Positions 43,560 through 55,485 of a stretch of DNA of 64,000 nucleotides are shown piece after piece (positions within the stretch are counted from its first letter, which is position 1; the number at the start of each line of letters is the position of its first letter). Where the stretch lies: assembly GCA_023846275.1 (NCBI GenBank), contig JAIUJO010000085.1, forward strand, positions 1,564,121-1,628,120. Reading direction: 5' to 3'. A program made the position numbers and the translations under genes. Source of the stretch: Vanilla planifolia (taxonomy: Eukaryota > Streptophyta > Magnoliopsida > Asparagales > Orchidaceae). The notes under the pieces are model-generated. The model was given only the letters and a program-made list of their open reading frames with translations. It had not been told where the DNA came from and did no database searches.

Positions 43560-44000
43560 TCAAATGAAGCTACCTTCCAATCCCTCAACTTGAAAGAACA
43601 TTATTTAAAGTTAAGAAATTTGTGGTCCACTTCCAATAATAGATTAATAATTTTTGTGAGAAGAAATTACTCTTAATGGGAGTAAGTAATGGTTAGTCAA
43701 GTGCTCCAATTAACACTACTTTATACACTAATGATTCCTTATCTTCCTAACAAGATTATCAGCGTCATAGAAAGTATGACAAATGGTTTTCTATAGGCTA
43801 ATAATGATTAGGTGTGTAAGCTAAATTTTTCCAACTAGAAATAAATTAGGTTCCCCTAGGAAAACTATGGAAAAGTGGTTAAGAAATTGAAATATGTTAA
43901 AGATGAATGTAATGCAAGGCTTTCTTAAAAGGTCTACATCTCGAAGATTATTGTGCTAAAAAAATAAGTGGTAATTACTTCAATAAAAATTGTTATTGAT
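43560..44000 (+). pseudogene. LINE-2 post-RT (thumb/connector) remnant
   Basis: Text LPIPQLERTLFKVKKFVVHF near 43572 and EKKLLLMGVSNG near 43660 match the plant LINE segment '..LP..YLG.PL...' and 'W..K.LS.GGR..L'. LINE-1 has the same stretch near 37920-38050 ('gaagaaattactcttaat' in both). No catalytic role is known for this segment; it supports the copy alignment. Confidence 0.4.
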
Positions 44001-44559
44001 CATGCTCCTAACTTGGAATGATATAGAAAAAATCATTCTCACTATTTTCATACATGGATGGGTACAATTCATATCAATTCAGCATGATACAAGCTTATAA
44101 GTAATTATCTTATTAGTAAGTTAGAAAACATAACGTAGAGTACCTGCTAGCCTTCCAAAAATTACTTACCAATGTGGAGGCACCAAAATAATTAATTGTC
44201 ATTCCATAATTGGTTGAGAAAATTGAATTTATATTTATAAACAATACTTATTTTGTGCATATTGGGATTTTCAAACTCAAGCTTTTACAAGGTGTCCTAG
44301 TTGCAAAAACTTATGAAACCACTTTGCTCTAAAGTTCAGCATTAAACACATCCAACATGATGCTAGTACAATGGTGAAATTATAGTCACACTCATCAAGA
44401 ATTTATATGGTGATTGCCAAGAACTAGAACATACATATCATGAAGTTAGTACTTTATCTAATAAAGTTTTTTTAATAATTATTATCTGAAAGATGTTGTT
44501 TATTTTGTGTATCCCAACTTTACATAACCCACAAATTTCTTAGGGATTTTCTCAACTGA

Positions 44560-45800
44560 TAAATAATAGTGGAGGCATTGCTGGACATTTTTGTCGAGTC
44601 AAAGTAACAACATGTGCAACTGATTGATTTCATGGGCCATGATTACCCAAAAAAGTTTGCTTCACAAAAAACATGTAAGTTTTGCCTTAGTATTAGGAAT
44701 TTTCAAAATTATTAGAAAAAATGATTTTATGTTCTTATGGACAAGTTTTCTAAAATGGATCATTTTATACTTTACCATAAGACATTAAATACTTCCCATA
44801 TTACAAAGTGCTTTCTTGATGAAATTATTGAACTACATGGCTTACCTCAAATTATTATTTTAGATCATGATGTATGACTTACTAGGTAACTTTGAAAAAT
44901 ACATTGTTGCCTAAAGCAATGAAAACTTAAGTTTTTATAGACATATTATCCCAAAAATAGAGGGGCAAATAGAAGTTGTTAGTCAAAGCTTAAGCAATCT
45001 TTTTTTAGCCTAGTAGTTAAACAAGCTGAAATGTAGAATCTTTTATAGCATTTTACTTATTCCATTTAAAATTATTCAATGAAAAGAATAATAGGTTTGA
45101 GACCTTAAACTCAACATCCGAGTTTTATTGATTTTGTTCTCTTGCCTTACGATTTAGCACTTCTTAGTTTGTTAAGTCTTTTGCGTATTATATTTTGTTA
45201 TTACTTAAATATATTAGTAAATAAAATGATTTAAATAATTTAATATATAAATTAATAGAAAATAGTCATTGAAAACTTAGAAAGTTTATTGAAAGTGATT
45301 ATATAAAGATTTCTTTTAGGTTTGGCAGACTATAATTGGAACCATTAAAATTTTTTCATGGTTATAATATTGGACCATTTATAATTATAGAAAGACTAAG
45401 TATCAACATATATATTTTAATAACCTAAAGATTATAAAATTAGTGCTACAATTAATGGTTGATAACTTCTATCTTACAAAAAAATATGCCTAATATCTAG
45501 TGAGTCGTTTTAGCCTTCACCATCAATGCTAAGTAAAATTATCCCAACAATACATTTGGCCACATCTTATGAGCTTTGGCATTAAGTGGAGGAAGTCTTA
45601 GATGATCAAACAATCTGAACATTCAATCATGTATAACAAATATTTTTTGTAGGTTAGTAAGACCATCAAGTCTCTAATGACACTTGGATTTCTAAGGAGG
45701 AGCTTCACCACCTAAATTTGGAGATATTAAAGCAATATTAGAGATTTTAATATGACTCCATGGAGTTGAGCTTTTTCCCACCTAGGGAGAGCAATAGTAC
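44560..45800 (+). mobile_element. Ty3/gypsy element E fragment: integrase core and chromodomain-like end
   Basis: A trace of the integrase zinc-finger reads GGIAGHFCRVKVTT near 44572. The core follows: LIDFMG near 44619 (first Asp position), DKFSKMDHFILYHKT near 44737, IIELHGLPQIIILDHDV near 44824 (second Asp kept) and IEGQIEVVSQSLSNLF near 44957 (catalytic Glu kept at 44971-44973). All three acidic positions can therefore still be read, though in different frames. Near 45590-45740, EEVLDDQT and STNDTW-like text (SNDTWISKEELHHLNLEILK) resemble a chromodomain. RT is absent, as the fragment begins at the end of LINE-2. A purine stretch at 45792-45798 may precede an LTR. Confidence 0.65.
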
Positions 45801-47218
45801 TTTGTTTAATGGTAACAAACCCAAAATATTTTTATTAAATTTCTTTAAAGGAATTTTTAGAATTTAGATAATATGTTCCTATGTTTATGGGAGAACTTAA
45901 AGAAGAAGAATAAGGAAAAATTGCATGAAAATCCACTTTGATGTGGTGGGAAATCATCTTGTTTCATTACAATTTAAAAATTTTTTGTATCTAATGTGTG
46001 ATTTTTAAAAACGTTTTGCACACTAATTTTAGTTATCCCCTTTCCAATGCCTTTGTACTAGCAGTGCTATATGCATATTTTAAGGAAGCTTTTGGCTATT
46101 AAGAACCATTTTATTTTTTAATACTTTCTTAGATTTGGATATGGCATCATAAAAATGTAGGTATTTTTTGCAGAATGTGCTTAGAAAGCCAAACATGATC
46201 TTGACCATACCAAACAATTTAATAAATCTATTTTTGTGATCTTAAGGTGTACCTAATGGATTATTTTTTATTTAGCTAACTAAAAACCTAGAAGTGCTGA
46301 TTCTTATCTTGTGGTGACAATTGTTACTTGAGTGGAGCTTAAAAAAGTCATATAAGTGATATCAAATATGGTCAAGGATGTGGAAGATTATTAAGAACCC
46401 AAAGGGCAACTTAAATTTGTTTTCAAAGAATGTTTTGTTCTTTTGAGTACTTATGTAATGGATAAATTACCTTTTATTTGATATTGACCAAGAAGTACAC
46501 ATTAACCTTATTTCAAGCATGCACTTGTCATTCATTTTAGGAATTGATAGAATTAAATATAAGATTATTTCCTATATTAAGACAATATTAAATTCCAACA
46601 ATAGTGAAAAGTCTTAGAATTAAGGTGCTCAGTGACCACTTGAATTTTATACATGGAAATATTACATTTTGAGCTAAAAAAACATTCATATGCATTGATA
46701 CATTACATCAAGAAAAATTCATTATTTTGTCCAAAAAATGTCTTTAAAAAGTAAATTAGTGCAATATGAATTTTTTTTAAATACAAATTGCTAAAAGAAT
46801 CTCTATTTCATTGTCTATTTGATCATATAATTAGTTATTTAAACTAGGCTATTATTGGTAATGAACACTCAGTTAGGCTAAAAAAAACAATGGAGAAATT
46901 CTAAGATGTTGATTTCTTGAAGGCCCATTAAACAAATTAATCAATAATTTGGTGTTCAATCTAATGCACAATAGATCATTCAAGTTTTAAAACCAATAGA
47001 ATGAACAAAGTTGATCATCAAATCACTTTCTATACGATGACCATGAAAACATTTAATAGAATTTTAAGTTGAACATGATGTCATTTTTGAACATGGAATA
47101 AGTCACCTAATGTATGAGAATGAAACTTAAGCTAAGGCAAGCTTTTTATGAAAATTTAACTTTAAATTAAAAATGGATTGTTTGTTGAATTTAGGTAATA
47201 AAAGTTGAAGGTAAAGGA
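45801..47218. other. Unassigned; may hold the LTR of element E
   Basis: The position right after 'cccacctagggaga' (the same text precedes the 3' LTR of element C) suggests an LTR start near 45799. The sequence does not visibly align with the LTRs of A and C, and no second copy exists in the window, so its end cannot be set. Confidence 0.3.
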
Positions 47219-48820
47219 TGATGCAGGAGCATCATGTGTTAGCTCACAAGCACATATTAATTTGAATTGCTCCAATAATAATAAAACTCAAAGCCATACC
47301 AAACCAAAATCTTATTTCGATTATAAATCTTTGTCAATCATAAGTCTTGACTGCAATGATAAATTTTCCTTATCATTACCTTTGATATTTTTGCTCTGTC
47401 TTCCAAAGAATTTTCATAATAAAATATTTCATCAAGGATGTTGGTTCCTGTAAATCACTCACTATCGATAGCTCTCTTCCATCTCCTGATCATCTACTTC
47501 TTGCAATCACTGCTATCTAATTACCCAATATCATCTGCTTGCCCATCATCACTAGGCCACCAACCACTTCCCAACCACCAACCATCTCCTTGTCGCTTGT
47601 TAGCTACCACACTTTGATCATCGTCAAATGCCATCATCTAACTTCTTCACTGCTGGCATCCTAGTCACATCATTGCTGATGTTCGATTATCATATTGTAT
47701 AATTGCATTATTTTTTCTATGTCATAACATTTTTCGTAAATTTTTATATTTTGTGTTAAATATAATTGATCTACTTAGAGTTAATGTGATGGAATTGTAA
47801 AGATTTGTATTGATTCTTTAGTGATTTAATTCAAAAATTGTCCTTCCATATATATTTTGCATTAAATATTATTGATCTTTTAAGAATTAATGTCATGAAA
47901 ATCTAAAGATCTATTTTAGATTCTTAAGTGATTTAACTATAAAATTATCATTCGCTTTTTTCCATGCTTATGATATTTTTCAAAGGTGTATTTTCCTTTT
48001 ATTTCTTTCATACATGAAGCTCTCCTCCAACTATAAATAAGAGAGGCTCTCTCATTATTATGTAATTATTAATGAAATAAATTTCTCTTATTCTTGTGCT
48101 TCTACCTTTTGTGAGTAAAGAGTGCATACCCAACTCTAGTTTAGAGATATGAACTTTCCGTTTTTTGAGAGACAAGGATTGAATGTGAGTGAAGTTCTAC
48201 TAGAAGAGTTGACAAACAAACAAATTCACCTTTCTGTCAACACCCATAAGTCTTCACCCACTTTGTTGCTCTTTTTGCCCAATCGCCAAACTATTACTAT
48301 CCTCAACAACGCTCGAGATCCTCACAAACATTCTTGTTATGCCATTATCATCCCCACTTATCCAAATCGCCAAGACATCATTCTTTTTCATCTTTGATAC
48401 TTTACATGTTAACTCAAAAGGAAATATAAGCCACCATCACCATAAATGTGCACTCTTTCTATAACTTCTATTTTCTAAATGATAATCTTAGGTGAATATT
48501 GCCCTTTCATTTATTCAAGTACTCCAAAAAAAGTTTTTCTTAAAGTCTTTTATTAATTGAGTGAAATTTGATGCGATAAAATTGATTAGCAAGACTTTAT
48601 ACTTAACTCTTAATGTATTGCCACATGCTCCACTGAATAATCTATGCTATAAATTTTGAGTCGAATATTTATATAATTATAAAATACCTCACACACCATC
48701 TATCCCTAATTTAATGTATGGTATCCTTTAACATTTTCTAATAATCTATTACGTTTTTTTATATATTGGCTCAAAATTACATCATAAAAAAAGTTTACTT
48801 TATTTTATATAAACTTAGGT
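47219..48820 (+). repeat. 5' LTR of element C
   Basis: Starts TGATGCAGGAGC and shares with the 3' LTR 'tgtgttagctcacaa', a C-rich zone with 'caccaaccatc' repeats (47560-47600), a TATA box, 'gagacaaggatt', the 'aagccacc' segment and the end block 'ctaataatctatta' near 48740. Its 3' limit is set only by alignment with the other LTR. A primer-binding site was not recognised after it. The frames at 47205-47453 and 48149-48397 lie in the LTR and are not genes. Confidence 0.7.
48032..48039 (+). promoter_or_regulatory. TATA box of the 5' LTR (TATAAATA)
   Basis: TATAAATA followed by 'agagaggctctctcattatt', then AATAAA-like 'gaaataaat' some 35 bp on. The other LTR has the same arrangement at 54716-54725, so this is the expected LTR promoter and start region. 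Confidence 0.55.
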
Positions 48821-49389
48821 TAGTTCTATTGTTTCCTACTTAATATTTTAAGAAAGTTTTTAAAAAGATTTTAATAATAATTTTTTTGACCTTCAAACAA
48901 ATTCCATTACATAGTGTGTCCACTAAGGAACTCTAAATTGGTTTTGGACAAATTTGGTCTTAGGAGATCATACAATAGCATGGATATGACTCCTATCGTC
49001 TTTCTTGAGAACCATATAGTTTTATGTACAAGGTGGTTTGGTAAATGTGAGACCACGATCACTTATCATTTTTTTTGAAAATACATGCCATCTTAACTTT
49101 GGTAGTCCATTGTTACAGTTACTTTGTGTTTAAAAATTATTTTAAATAAAATAAATATATAAAAATAGAGGATATCACTCATTATTCTCCTTTTCTTATA
49201 TCCCCATGTGTCAAAATTTTATATGATCATAAGGCCTTGTAGGTGTTCTCAAATATCAAACTAAAGTTAAGAATCAAATCAAAGCAAAAGATAAAGCTTA
49301 AACCATGATTACAAGCTAGAACTATCCTGATCATTAGCCTATCTCACCTAGATGGTTATACAAATTCTCTTAAACAGATAATGTGAATC

Positions 49390-50400
49390 AAAACATAGAT
49401 GGTAAAGAGATAATAAAGGAAGAAGTACCACACCTAATAATATAGTAAAAAACCCCAAGAGTCATAAAAACCATAGAAGATATGACGTTGCTTCTAATGA
49501 ATGTCACCGAAGTACCTATAAGACAAATCATAACCATAGAAGAATAAATGAATCTTCTAATGAGACAAAGCTAAATGATGATCTAGATAAGCCTAGTAAA
49601 GAAGAAATACTTAGGAGTCATAAAAAGAGAGAGAGAGAGAGAGCATATTCTAAAGATTATGTTAACTAATAGACTAATATGATTGATTGCTTCAAATAGC
49701 ACCAAATAATTCAATACAAAAATATTAATTAAATATGACTAAATCAATGATACTATAAATAGGTTTTGTAGAAACCTAAGAGTGGCAAGATGTCAACAAT
49801 TATGAGGATATATCCCAAAACCAGTAGAAACCTTAACAATAGTTTATATAATAAGTTTGCTCTATTAGTCTATAATAGTAAATTATTGGTTGAATAGCAA
49901 ACTTTTTTGACGTGGTAAATTTATTAAAGAGTATATTAAAAAGTTTGAGGACTATAAACTTCAAGGTGATATAAATAAATCCAAACATGTAGCACTCTCC
50001 TATTTTAAGGTATGTTTAAAATACATATACATATATATATATATATATGTTGAGCTTAATTTGAAAAATGATACTACCCTAGAGATTACTTATTATATAA
50101 CTTGAAATATAAAAAAAATGAAACAACATATTTTAAAAGAAATGGCCTTCTAGTAGTTTAAATTCTTGCACCAAAATTCTTGCTTAACCCACTTATACAT
50201 GCAGTTCGTTTATTCCCTCCACTATAGTTTTTAAATCTCCTAAAACTATCGTATCATCCATGTCACGACACCATTCTTCAGGCAAACATATTTTGTTCCA
50301 AATTACCCAACTTAGAATCTCATATTTTAAAGGCCATGAAAACATACAATTATCAACTGCTTAAAAAGTTCCATGGTTGCAAACTTATGTAGTAATAATG
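49390..50400 (+). pseudogene. gag remnant of element C
   Basis: A lysine/arginine-rich leader region with text NESSNETKLNDDLDKPSKEE near 49550 aligns with A (near 12910, 'DDLDMSNKEKRPKRHYD'). The capsid start DYVN..TNMIDCFK.HQ near 49655 matches A's DYIN.WTSMND.FE.HQ. The zinc-knuckle position near 50325-50370 reads as KGHENIQLSTA, with the Cys residues gone. Two simple repeats have grown inside it: (GA)9 at 49626-49643 and a TA run at 50030-50048. Confidence 0.6.
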
Positions 50401-50733
50401 AACCAAAACAGTCAAAGGAAGAAGAAAAAATAATGTCTAATAAGGGTGTTGTGCAAGAGTTGGAAAATATGAGAACTTTAGTAATTTTTAATGGTTAGGT
50501 GCACCTTTATAAGCCCATAACTACAGGATGACTAGAGGTGTGCCAACATGTTAAGCACTTGAATAAAAATTTAGGAACAACCATTTATGATGATCATCAA
50601 TATTGGTAATTACATCAATGCAATATACTACTAAGGAATAAGAGTTTTTCAATTGAAACATTGAAACCTCTACTCTGTCATGAGTAGAAAAACCTAAATA
50701 CCTTTTAAGTAAAGATGTTATGTACCCCAAAAA

Positions 50734-50919
50734 TTGGAAATATTTAGTGGTGATAATTTATTTAATGTCATATTTATGAAATTAAGTCATCTTATGCTAG
50801 GAAGATCGAGGGTTTTTTATTGGGATACAACTTTCAAAGGGAAGAATAACATGTGTTCTTTTAATTATGAAGGAAATTCCATCACATTTTACCATTCTCC
50901 ACTTCATCAAAAATCCTAG
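50734..50919 (+). pseudogene. Protease-end / pre-RT remnant of element C
   Basis: An open stretch of 61 codons. Near its middle, SHLMLGRSRVFYWDTTF matches the 'CHLLLGRPW.YDR...HDG' motif after the retropepsin core. KGKNNMCSFNYEGNSITF then matches '..N.Y.F...GK.I.L'. The counterpart in A is at 14147-14200. The retropepsin active-site DSG should lie upstream, around 50450-50600, but I could not read it there. The ATG at 50734 is not a real start. Confidence 0.6.
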
Positions 50920-51289
50920 TCACTTAAGACTATGAAATCTATAAAAACGTTTTAGCCCATTAATAGAAAAAAGGAAAAGAAAAATAATTTGAGCTTGATT
51001 ACACTACCTTAAGTTAAGAACAACATTGATTAAGGATACTTACATTGAACTTTTATTATTGCGAATTTAGCCACCATATACTAAACCTGCCACTTCTTGT
51101 ATAGGGCTTTCTAAAAAACTTTTTTGATATTTTTGTAAATGAATTACCTAAAACTCTACCACACAAACAATACATAAAACTAATGATCATTCTAGTTCCT
51201 AAAGTGAGCTTACCAACATTGTTTATTATATATTAAGCAAAGAAACTCGTACTATACAAGCTCATAAGAAAAAACCATTTTAAAAAGAC

Positions 51290-51860
51290 ATTTATCCAAG
51301 AAAGTATTGGTCCTTGTGCTAATGTGATACTTTAAGCAAGCAGAAAGGATGAAACATGGACGATATGTGTTGATAATCATACAATTAATCAAATCACAAT
51401 AAAATATATGTTTTTTATTTTTTTAGGTGACAAATTAAATTAGATGTTAAATGCCATCAAATTTTCTATAATAAACATAAAAAGAATTTACCCTTAATAA
51501 AGGATTACAATGAGAGATGAATGAAATATAATATTTAAGACTAAAGTTAGTTTATATGAATAGTAAGTGATGCCATTTTGGTTATAACACACACTAAGTG
51601 AATTAATCAGATTAATGACCTAGGTTTTATAGCCACACTTAAGGTAATTTATCAAACTTTATTTTGATGATTATTTTGTCTATAACTAGTTTATTTGCAC
51701 AAATTATGTTTCACTCAAAAAAAGAAATACTTATTTATCAATCTAAAAAAATTTGAATTCTTCATGATTAAGGTTGCCTTATTATGGTACTTAGTTTCTT
51801 CGGAAGGATTGTTTATTAGACACATCAAAATAAAGATTTTTATGAGTGCCCTAATAAAAA
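51290..51860 (+). pseudogene. Reverse transcriptase remnant of element C, YFDD box kept
   Basis: The frame near 51303 reads SIGPCANVIL and then SRKDETWTICVDNHTINQIT, the RT block '.S.SP..SPV.LV.KKDGTWR.CVDYR.LN..T', with its Asp (CVD) kept. Past stops come ITMRDE.NIIFKTKVSLYE and VMPFWL ('I....W...F.T..G.YE..VMPFGL..AP'). The catalytic box reads LYFDDYFVYN with YFDD at 51660-51671; YxDD is the usual motif, so both box Asp residues survive. Element A lacks this whole region. At least seven stops separate the motifs. Confidence 0.7.
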
Positions 51861-51940
51861 AATAATTTCTGACATTAAAAGCTTTCACACTCTTGCCATT
51901 TTCTATCGATGATTTTTAAGATTTTAGTGCTTTTGTCACA

Positions 51941-52200
51941 TTGATTACTAAATTTTTTAAGCATGGTAAACTTACTTTGACCAAATATATATGCCTAACT
52001 TTTAAAAAGTTCAAAGAGATTATAACTAAGGAACATATTCGAACACTACTTGATTTTTTTGCTGCTCTTCAGGTTGTATGCAATGGACCAGAAGTAGGGA
52101 TAAGTTGTGTCCTTTATCAAGATAAATATCTTATTGCCTTCTTCAATAAGAAACTTAATGATGTTAAAAAGAAGTGTTATATATATGAAAAGAAATAGTT
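51941..52200 (+). pseudogene. RNase H N-terminal remnant of element C
   Basis: An open stretch of 85 codons. It begins FFKHGKLTLTKYICLTFKKF, the connector pattern 'L.KKG.F.WT.....AF..LK..LT..P', and continues VVCNGPEVGISCVLYQDKYL then IAFFNKKLNDVKKKCYIYEK. This is RNase H '..CDASG.GIGAVL.Q...PIAF.S.KL......YSTYDKE'. The first catalytic Asp of CDAS is Asn (CNG) and the Glu of 'YDKE' reads Lys, so activity is lost. The later Asp ('SDH.SL') lies in broken sequence after 52200. A minus-strand frame over it is a shadow. Confidence 0.7.
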
Positions 52201-52739
52201 TAATCTTTAAGTTGTTAGAAATATAACTTGTTTTCAAAGAATTTATCTTTTACTTTAACCATAAAGTGCTAAGGTTCTTAAATACCCCAATGAGACCTTA
52301 GTTTTGCATTTGTTATCAAACATAAGCTTGGCTTAAAAAAGAAAGTTGTTCATGCATTTAATTAATGTGTTCACTTATTAACCATTTTTTATAAAGGCCC
52401 AAAATTTTACAAAATTAAAAACCAATATCTTTTGATTATTATAACTTTAAACCAATTTATTAAGAAATAAAATCTACTCCAAACGTTGTATGTAGAGATT
52501 TTAGCTTAAAAGATAGTTACTTATAAACGAATAAAAGGTTACATATCCAAAATTCATCACATAAAAAATTTTCTATTTGTGAAATACATGTTGAAGGATT
52601 ATCTTATCATTTTTGAAGTGATAAGACCCATTGAGATATTTTAGAGGGATTTTATCGCCCTAGAATAATATATTATACATCTATTTTAACCTAATTTCAC
52701 ATATGAATAGCTAAAAAATATTCAAATGTAAGCCAAGAA

Positions 52740-53890
52740 CTTACATTCCATTACCCATACTTGACAAGCTATGGGAGTACATAAATATGGATTTTGTGTT
52801 TGGATTACCTAATATCTCATCAATGCATGACATTATCCTTGTGATCATTGATTGTTTCTCCAAAATAGCTTAAATTATCCTTTGTTATAACACCCCAAAA
52901 GCAACTAATGTTGCCACGATTTTTTTCTATGAAATAATTAAATTATGTAGTGTTCTAATGACCATAATATCTAAATGAGATGTAAGATTTACTAGTTATT
53001 TTTGGAAGATCTGATGGCATTACTAGGAACTAAGCTAAAACATTTTTCAGCCTACCACCCTTAAGTAGATGGAAAGATAGAAGTATTAAGTCATAGTTTG
53101 AAAAATCTACTTCATAGCTTGATAGGGAAATAACCTAATTTTGGGGAGCAACTACTACTATGAGCAAAATTTACATAAAATAATTTTATTAATCATAGTA
53201 TTTGTCCAAAGCCCTTTGAAATTTTTCTTAGTAATAAGAGTAGATCTTTGATTGTTCTTATTCCCTTACCAGTAGATTTTCATACTTCCACTTCTACTTC
53301 TTTCTTTTCTTCTCATATTTTTTTAATTCAAAAAATAATATATAAAAAACCTAATCTAAGTAATGAAAGCTATAAGAAAGTAATAGATGCGCATAAAAAA
53401 GTTAATAAATTTCATGAAAAAGATTATGTTATAATTAGAGTTAGGTTAGAATAGTTTCTTTTATAGCATGTGGAGTTAGACATTTTATGATTGTCAAAAA
53501 TATGGAACTATTGTGTATATACTAGATTTGTTCGAAGAATATGGGATTGCTGTGACCTATAATGTTAAGGATTTTGTCTCATATAAGGTGCTACATCCAA
53601 TACCTAGTGAGTCATTTGAGTTTAATTCTCTTATGTTGAGTGAACTCATTCCTACTAGTGCTTTAGAATTAAGAGTAAGTCTTTAAAAATATGAAAAATA
53701 ATTTAGATCATATGAAAATTCTAACCAAAGATTGTATACTTCAAAAAGTTTTAGTCCATTACAAAGGAATTTCTCTAATCGAGAACTCTTAGCTTACATT
53801 TTATGACTTATATTATATCATGCCATAGTTATTAGAGCATAGCTATACCCATCAACTTTATACTTTCATAAGAAAGCTCTCTCCCACCTA
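52740..53890 (+). pseudogene. Integrase and chromodomain-like tail of element C
   Basis: The core starts LPIPDKLWEYINMDFVFGLP near 52757 (first catalytic Asp kept in MDF), then DIILVIIDCFSKIA and ATNVATIFFYEIIKLCSVLM. The second Asp motif 'SDRD' reads SK.DVRF near 52970: the first Asp is lost, with a stop beside it. The Glu block reads VDGKIEVLSHSLKNLLHSLI near 53064, with Glu kept. The tail has VNKFHEKDYVIIRVRLE (53401-53451), then IAVTYNVKDFVSYKV near 53549. Chromodomain-like text KVLVHYKGISLIENS lies near 53740. It ends at the purine stretch 53891-53897. The open frame at 53248-53454 is part of this gene. Confidence 0.7.
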
Positions 53891-53897
53891 GGGAGGA

Positions 53898-55485
53898 TGA
53901 TGTAGAAGCAAGTTGTGTTAGCTCACAAACACACACTTAATGGCATCATGTTAGACCCACTCAAACTCAATGTCACACTTGAGCTAAATCTTATTTTGAA
54001 TAGTCACCTCTGTCAACTATATAGCTCAACTAAAGTACTTTAGTTTTTCCTTTGATTATCTCTATTATTTTTGCTCAATTTGTCCAATAATATTTTGATG
54101 TAAAACATGTCATCATCAATGTCAGCTCTTGTACATGTATTGCTTGCTATATTTAGTCGTTCGTCATTTCGTGATCATTAACTGATTTCAATCTCTAGTA
54201 CCTAGTTGCCTAGCATCTCTTGGGTGCCAACCATCGTTAATTTTCCTATGGTTCCTTGGCTGCCCACCATCGCCTGGTTTTCGGTCAGCTAGCACCCTCT
54301 GGTCACTGTTAATCATCGTCATCTGTCTTATCCAGAATTGTCACTCTAGTTATATCATCATTAACTTCTGATCATCATGTTGCATAATAGCATAAGTTTT
54401 CCTATCCAAATTTTTTCCATGCTTTCCTATGTTTTATATTTAATGTGGTTTAAACACTTGGAGTTAATGTCATAAAATTCTAATGGTCTTTTTAAATTCT
54501 CAAGTGATTTAATTATAAAACTATCTTTCTCCACATATTTTATATTAAATGTGGTTTACGTATTAAGTGTTAATATCATGAAATTGTAAAGATCTCTGTT
54601 AGATTTTTAGGTTATTTAACTTCAAAATTATGTTTTCTACTTTTCTATGTTCATCATATTTTCCATAGCTAGTGTTTTACATTTTTATTTTTTTCATCCA
54701 TTGGGCTCCCTTTTATTTATAAATAAGATAAGGTTCCCAAATTATAGTATAGTTATTGATGAATAAAATCTCTCTTATTTGTATACTTCCACCTTTGTGA
54801 GCAAAAAGTGCACACCCATCTCTAGTTAAAGAGATTTCAACTTTCTCTCCTTTGTTAGAGACAAGGATCAATGGTGAGAAACCTTCTGTCAAGAGATCAA
54901 GCAATCAAACAAATTTCTACTTTTGCAAGCACTTGTATGTCTCCATCGAACTTTCTAACAGTCCTTATCCAATCACCAAACTATCACCCTCCTTAATGAG
55001 GTTCCATACCCTAACTAACCAACTTGTTATCCTTTTAATTAAGCTTCCTCACTAATCGAAGCCTCCATCTTATTTCCTCTTTTCATCATGAGGAATCATG
55101 TTAACTCCAAAGGAAACCATAAGCCACCTTTACTAAAAAGTTATACTATTTTTATATTTTGTTTTTTAATAGATAATCTAATATTAAAGTTGCTCTTTCT
55201 TTTATTAGACTACTAAAACTTTTATTTTATTTGTGTGAAATTAGTAGTGTTAAAATTACTTAATAAAACTTTATACTTAACTCTTAAAGTGTTTCCACCT
55301 ACTCTACTTAATAATTCATGCTATAAATTTAGAGGCTAACCTTTGAATAATTATTAGATGCCACATATGTAACCCAGCCATAATTAGTGTACTATCTCTT
55401 TTATGATTCTTTAATAATTCATCAAGACTCTTTAATATTAGTGGACTCTAAATTAGACTCCAGTAAAAACTTAGTTTGTCATACA
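53898..55485 (+). repeat. 3' LTR of element C
   Basis: The purine stretch 'gggagga' (53891-53897) is followed by TGATGTAGAAGC. The body aligns with 47219-48820 and with 15006-16289, and ends at 55485 in 'tttgtcataca'. Frames at 54713-54904 and 54852-55055 are LTR noise. Confidence 0.7.
54716..54725 (+). promoter_or_regulatory. TATA box of the 3' LTR
   Basis: 'tttataaata' in the context 'ttatttataaataagataag', at the position matching 48032-48039 of the 5' LTR. A polyadenylation-like 'gaataaaat' lies about 45 bp downstream, as in the other copy. Confidence 0.5.

Larger units (their letters stand above)
40060..44560 (+). mobile_element. L1-type LINE remnant (LINE-2), uninterrupted
   Basis: A second copy of the LINE-1 family carrying the ORF1 region, a zinc knuckle, the endonuclease-RT linker, RT and the post-RT segment in one run. 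Alignment with LINE-1 is visible from about 40430 (compare 27660) to about 44480 (compare 38480); the start at 40060 is an estimate. It stops abruptly at an integrase fragment of element E. The element is dead: the endonuclease is unreadable and RT lacks its catalytic box. Confidence 0.7.
47219..55485 (+). mobile_element. Ty3/gypsy LTR retrotransposon C, most complete element
   Basis: About 8.3 kb in the canonical order: LTR, gag, protease, RT, RNase H, integrase, chromodomain-like tail, purine stretch, LTR. Both LTRs start TGATG and the right one ends 'catACA'. The two LTRs have clearly diverged, so the insertion is old. The five bases flanking it (aagga left, ttaat right) do not match, so no target-site duplication is supported. 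Order and chromodomain-like tail place it among chromovirus-like gypsy elements; the clade cannot be set by eye. Every open frame is interrupted. Confidence 0.8.
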
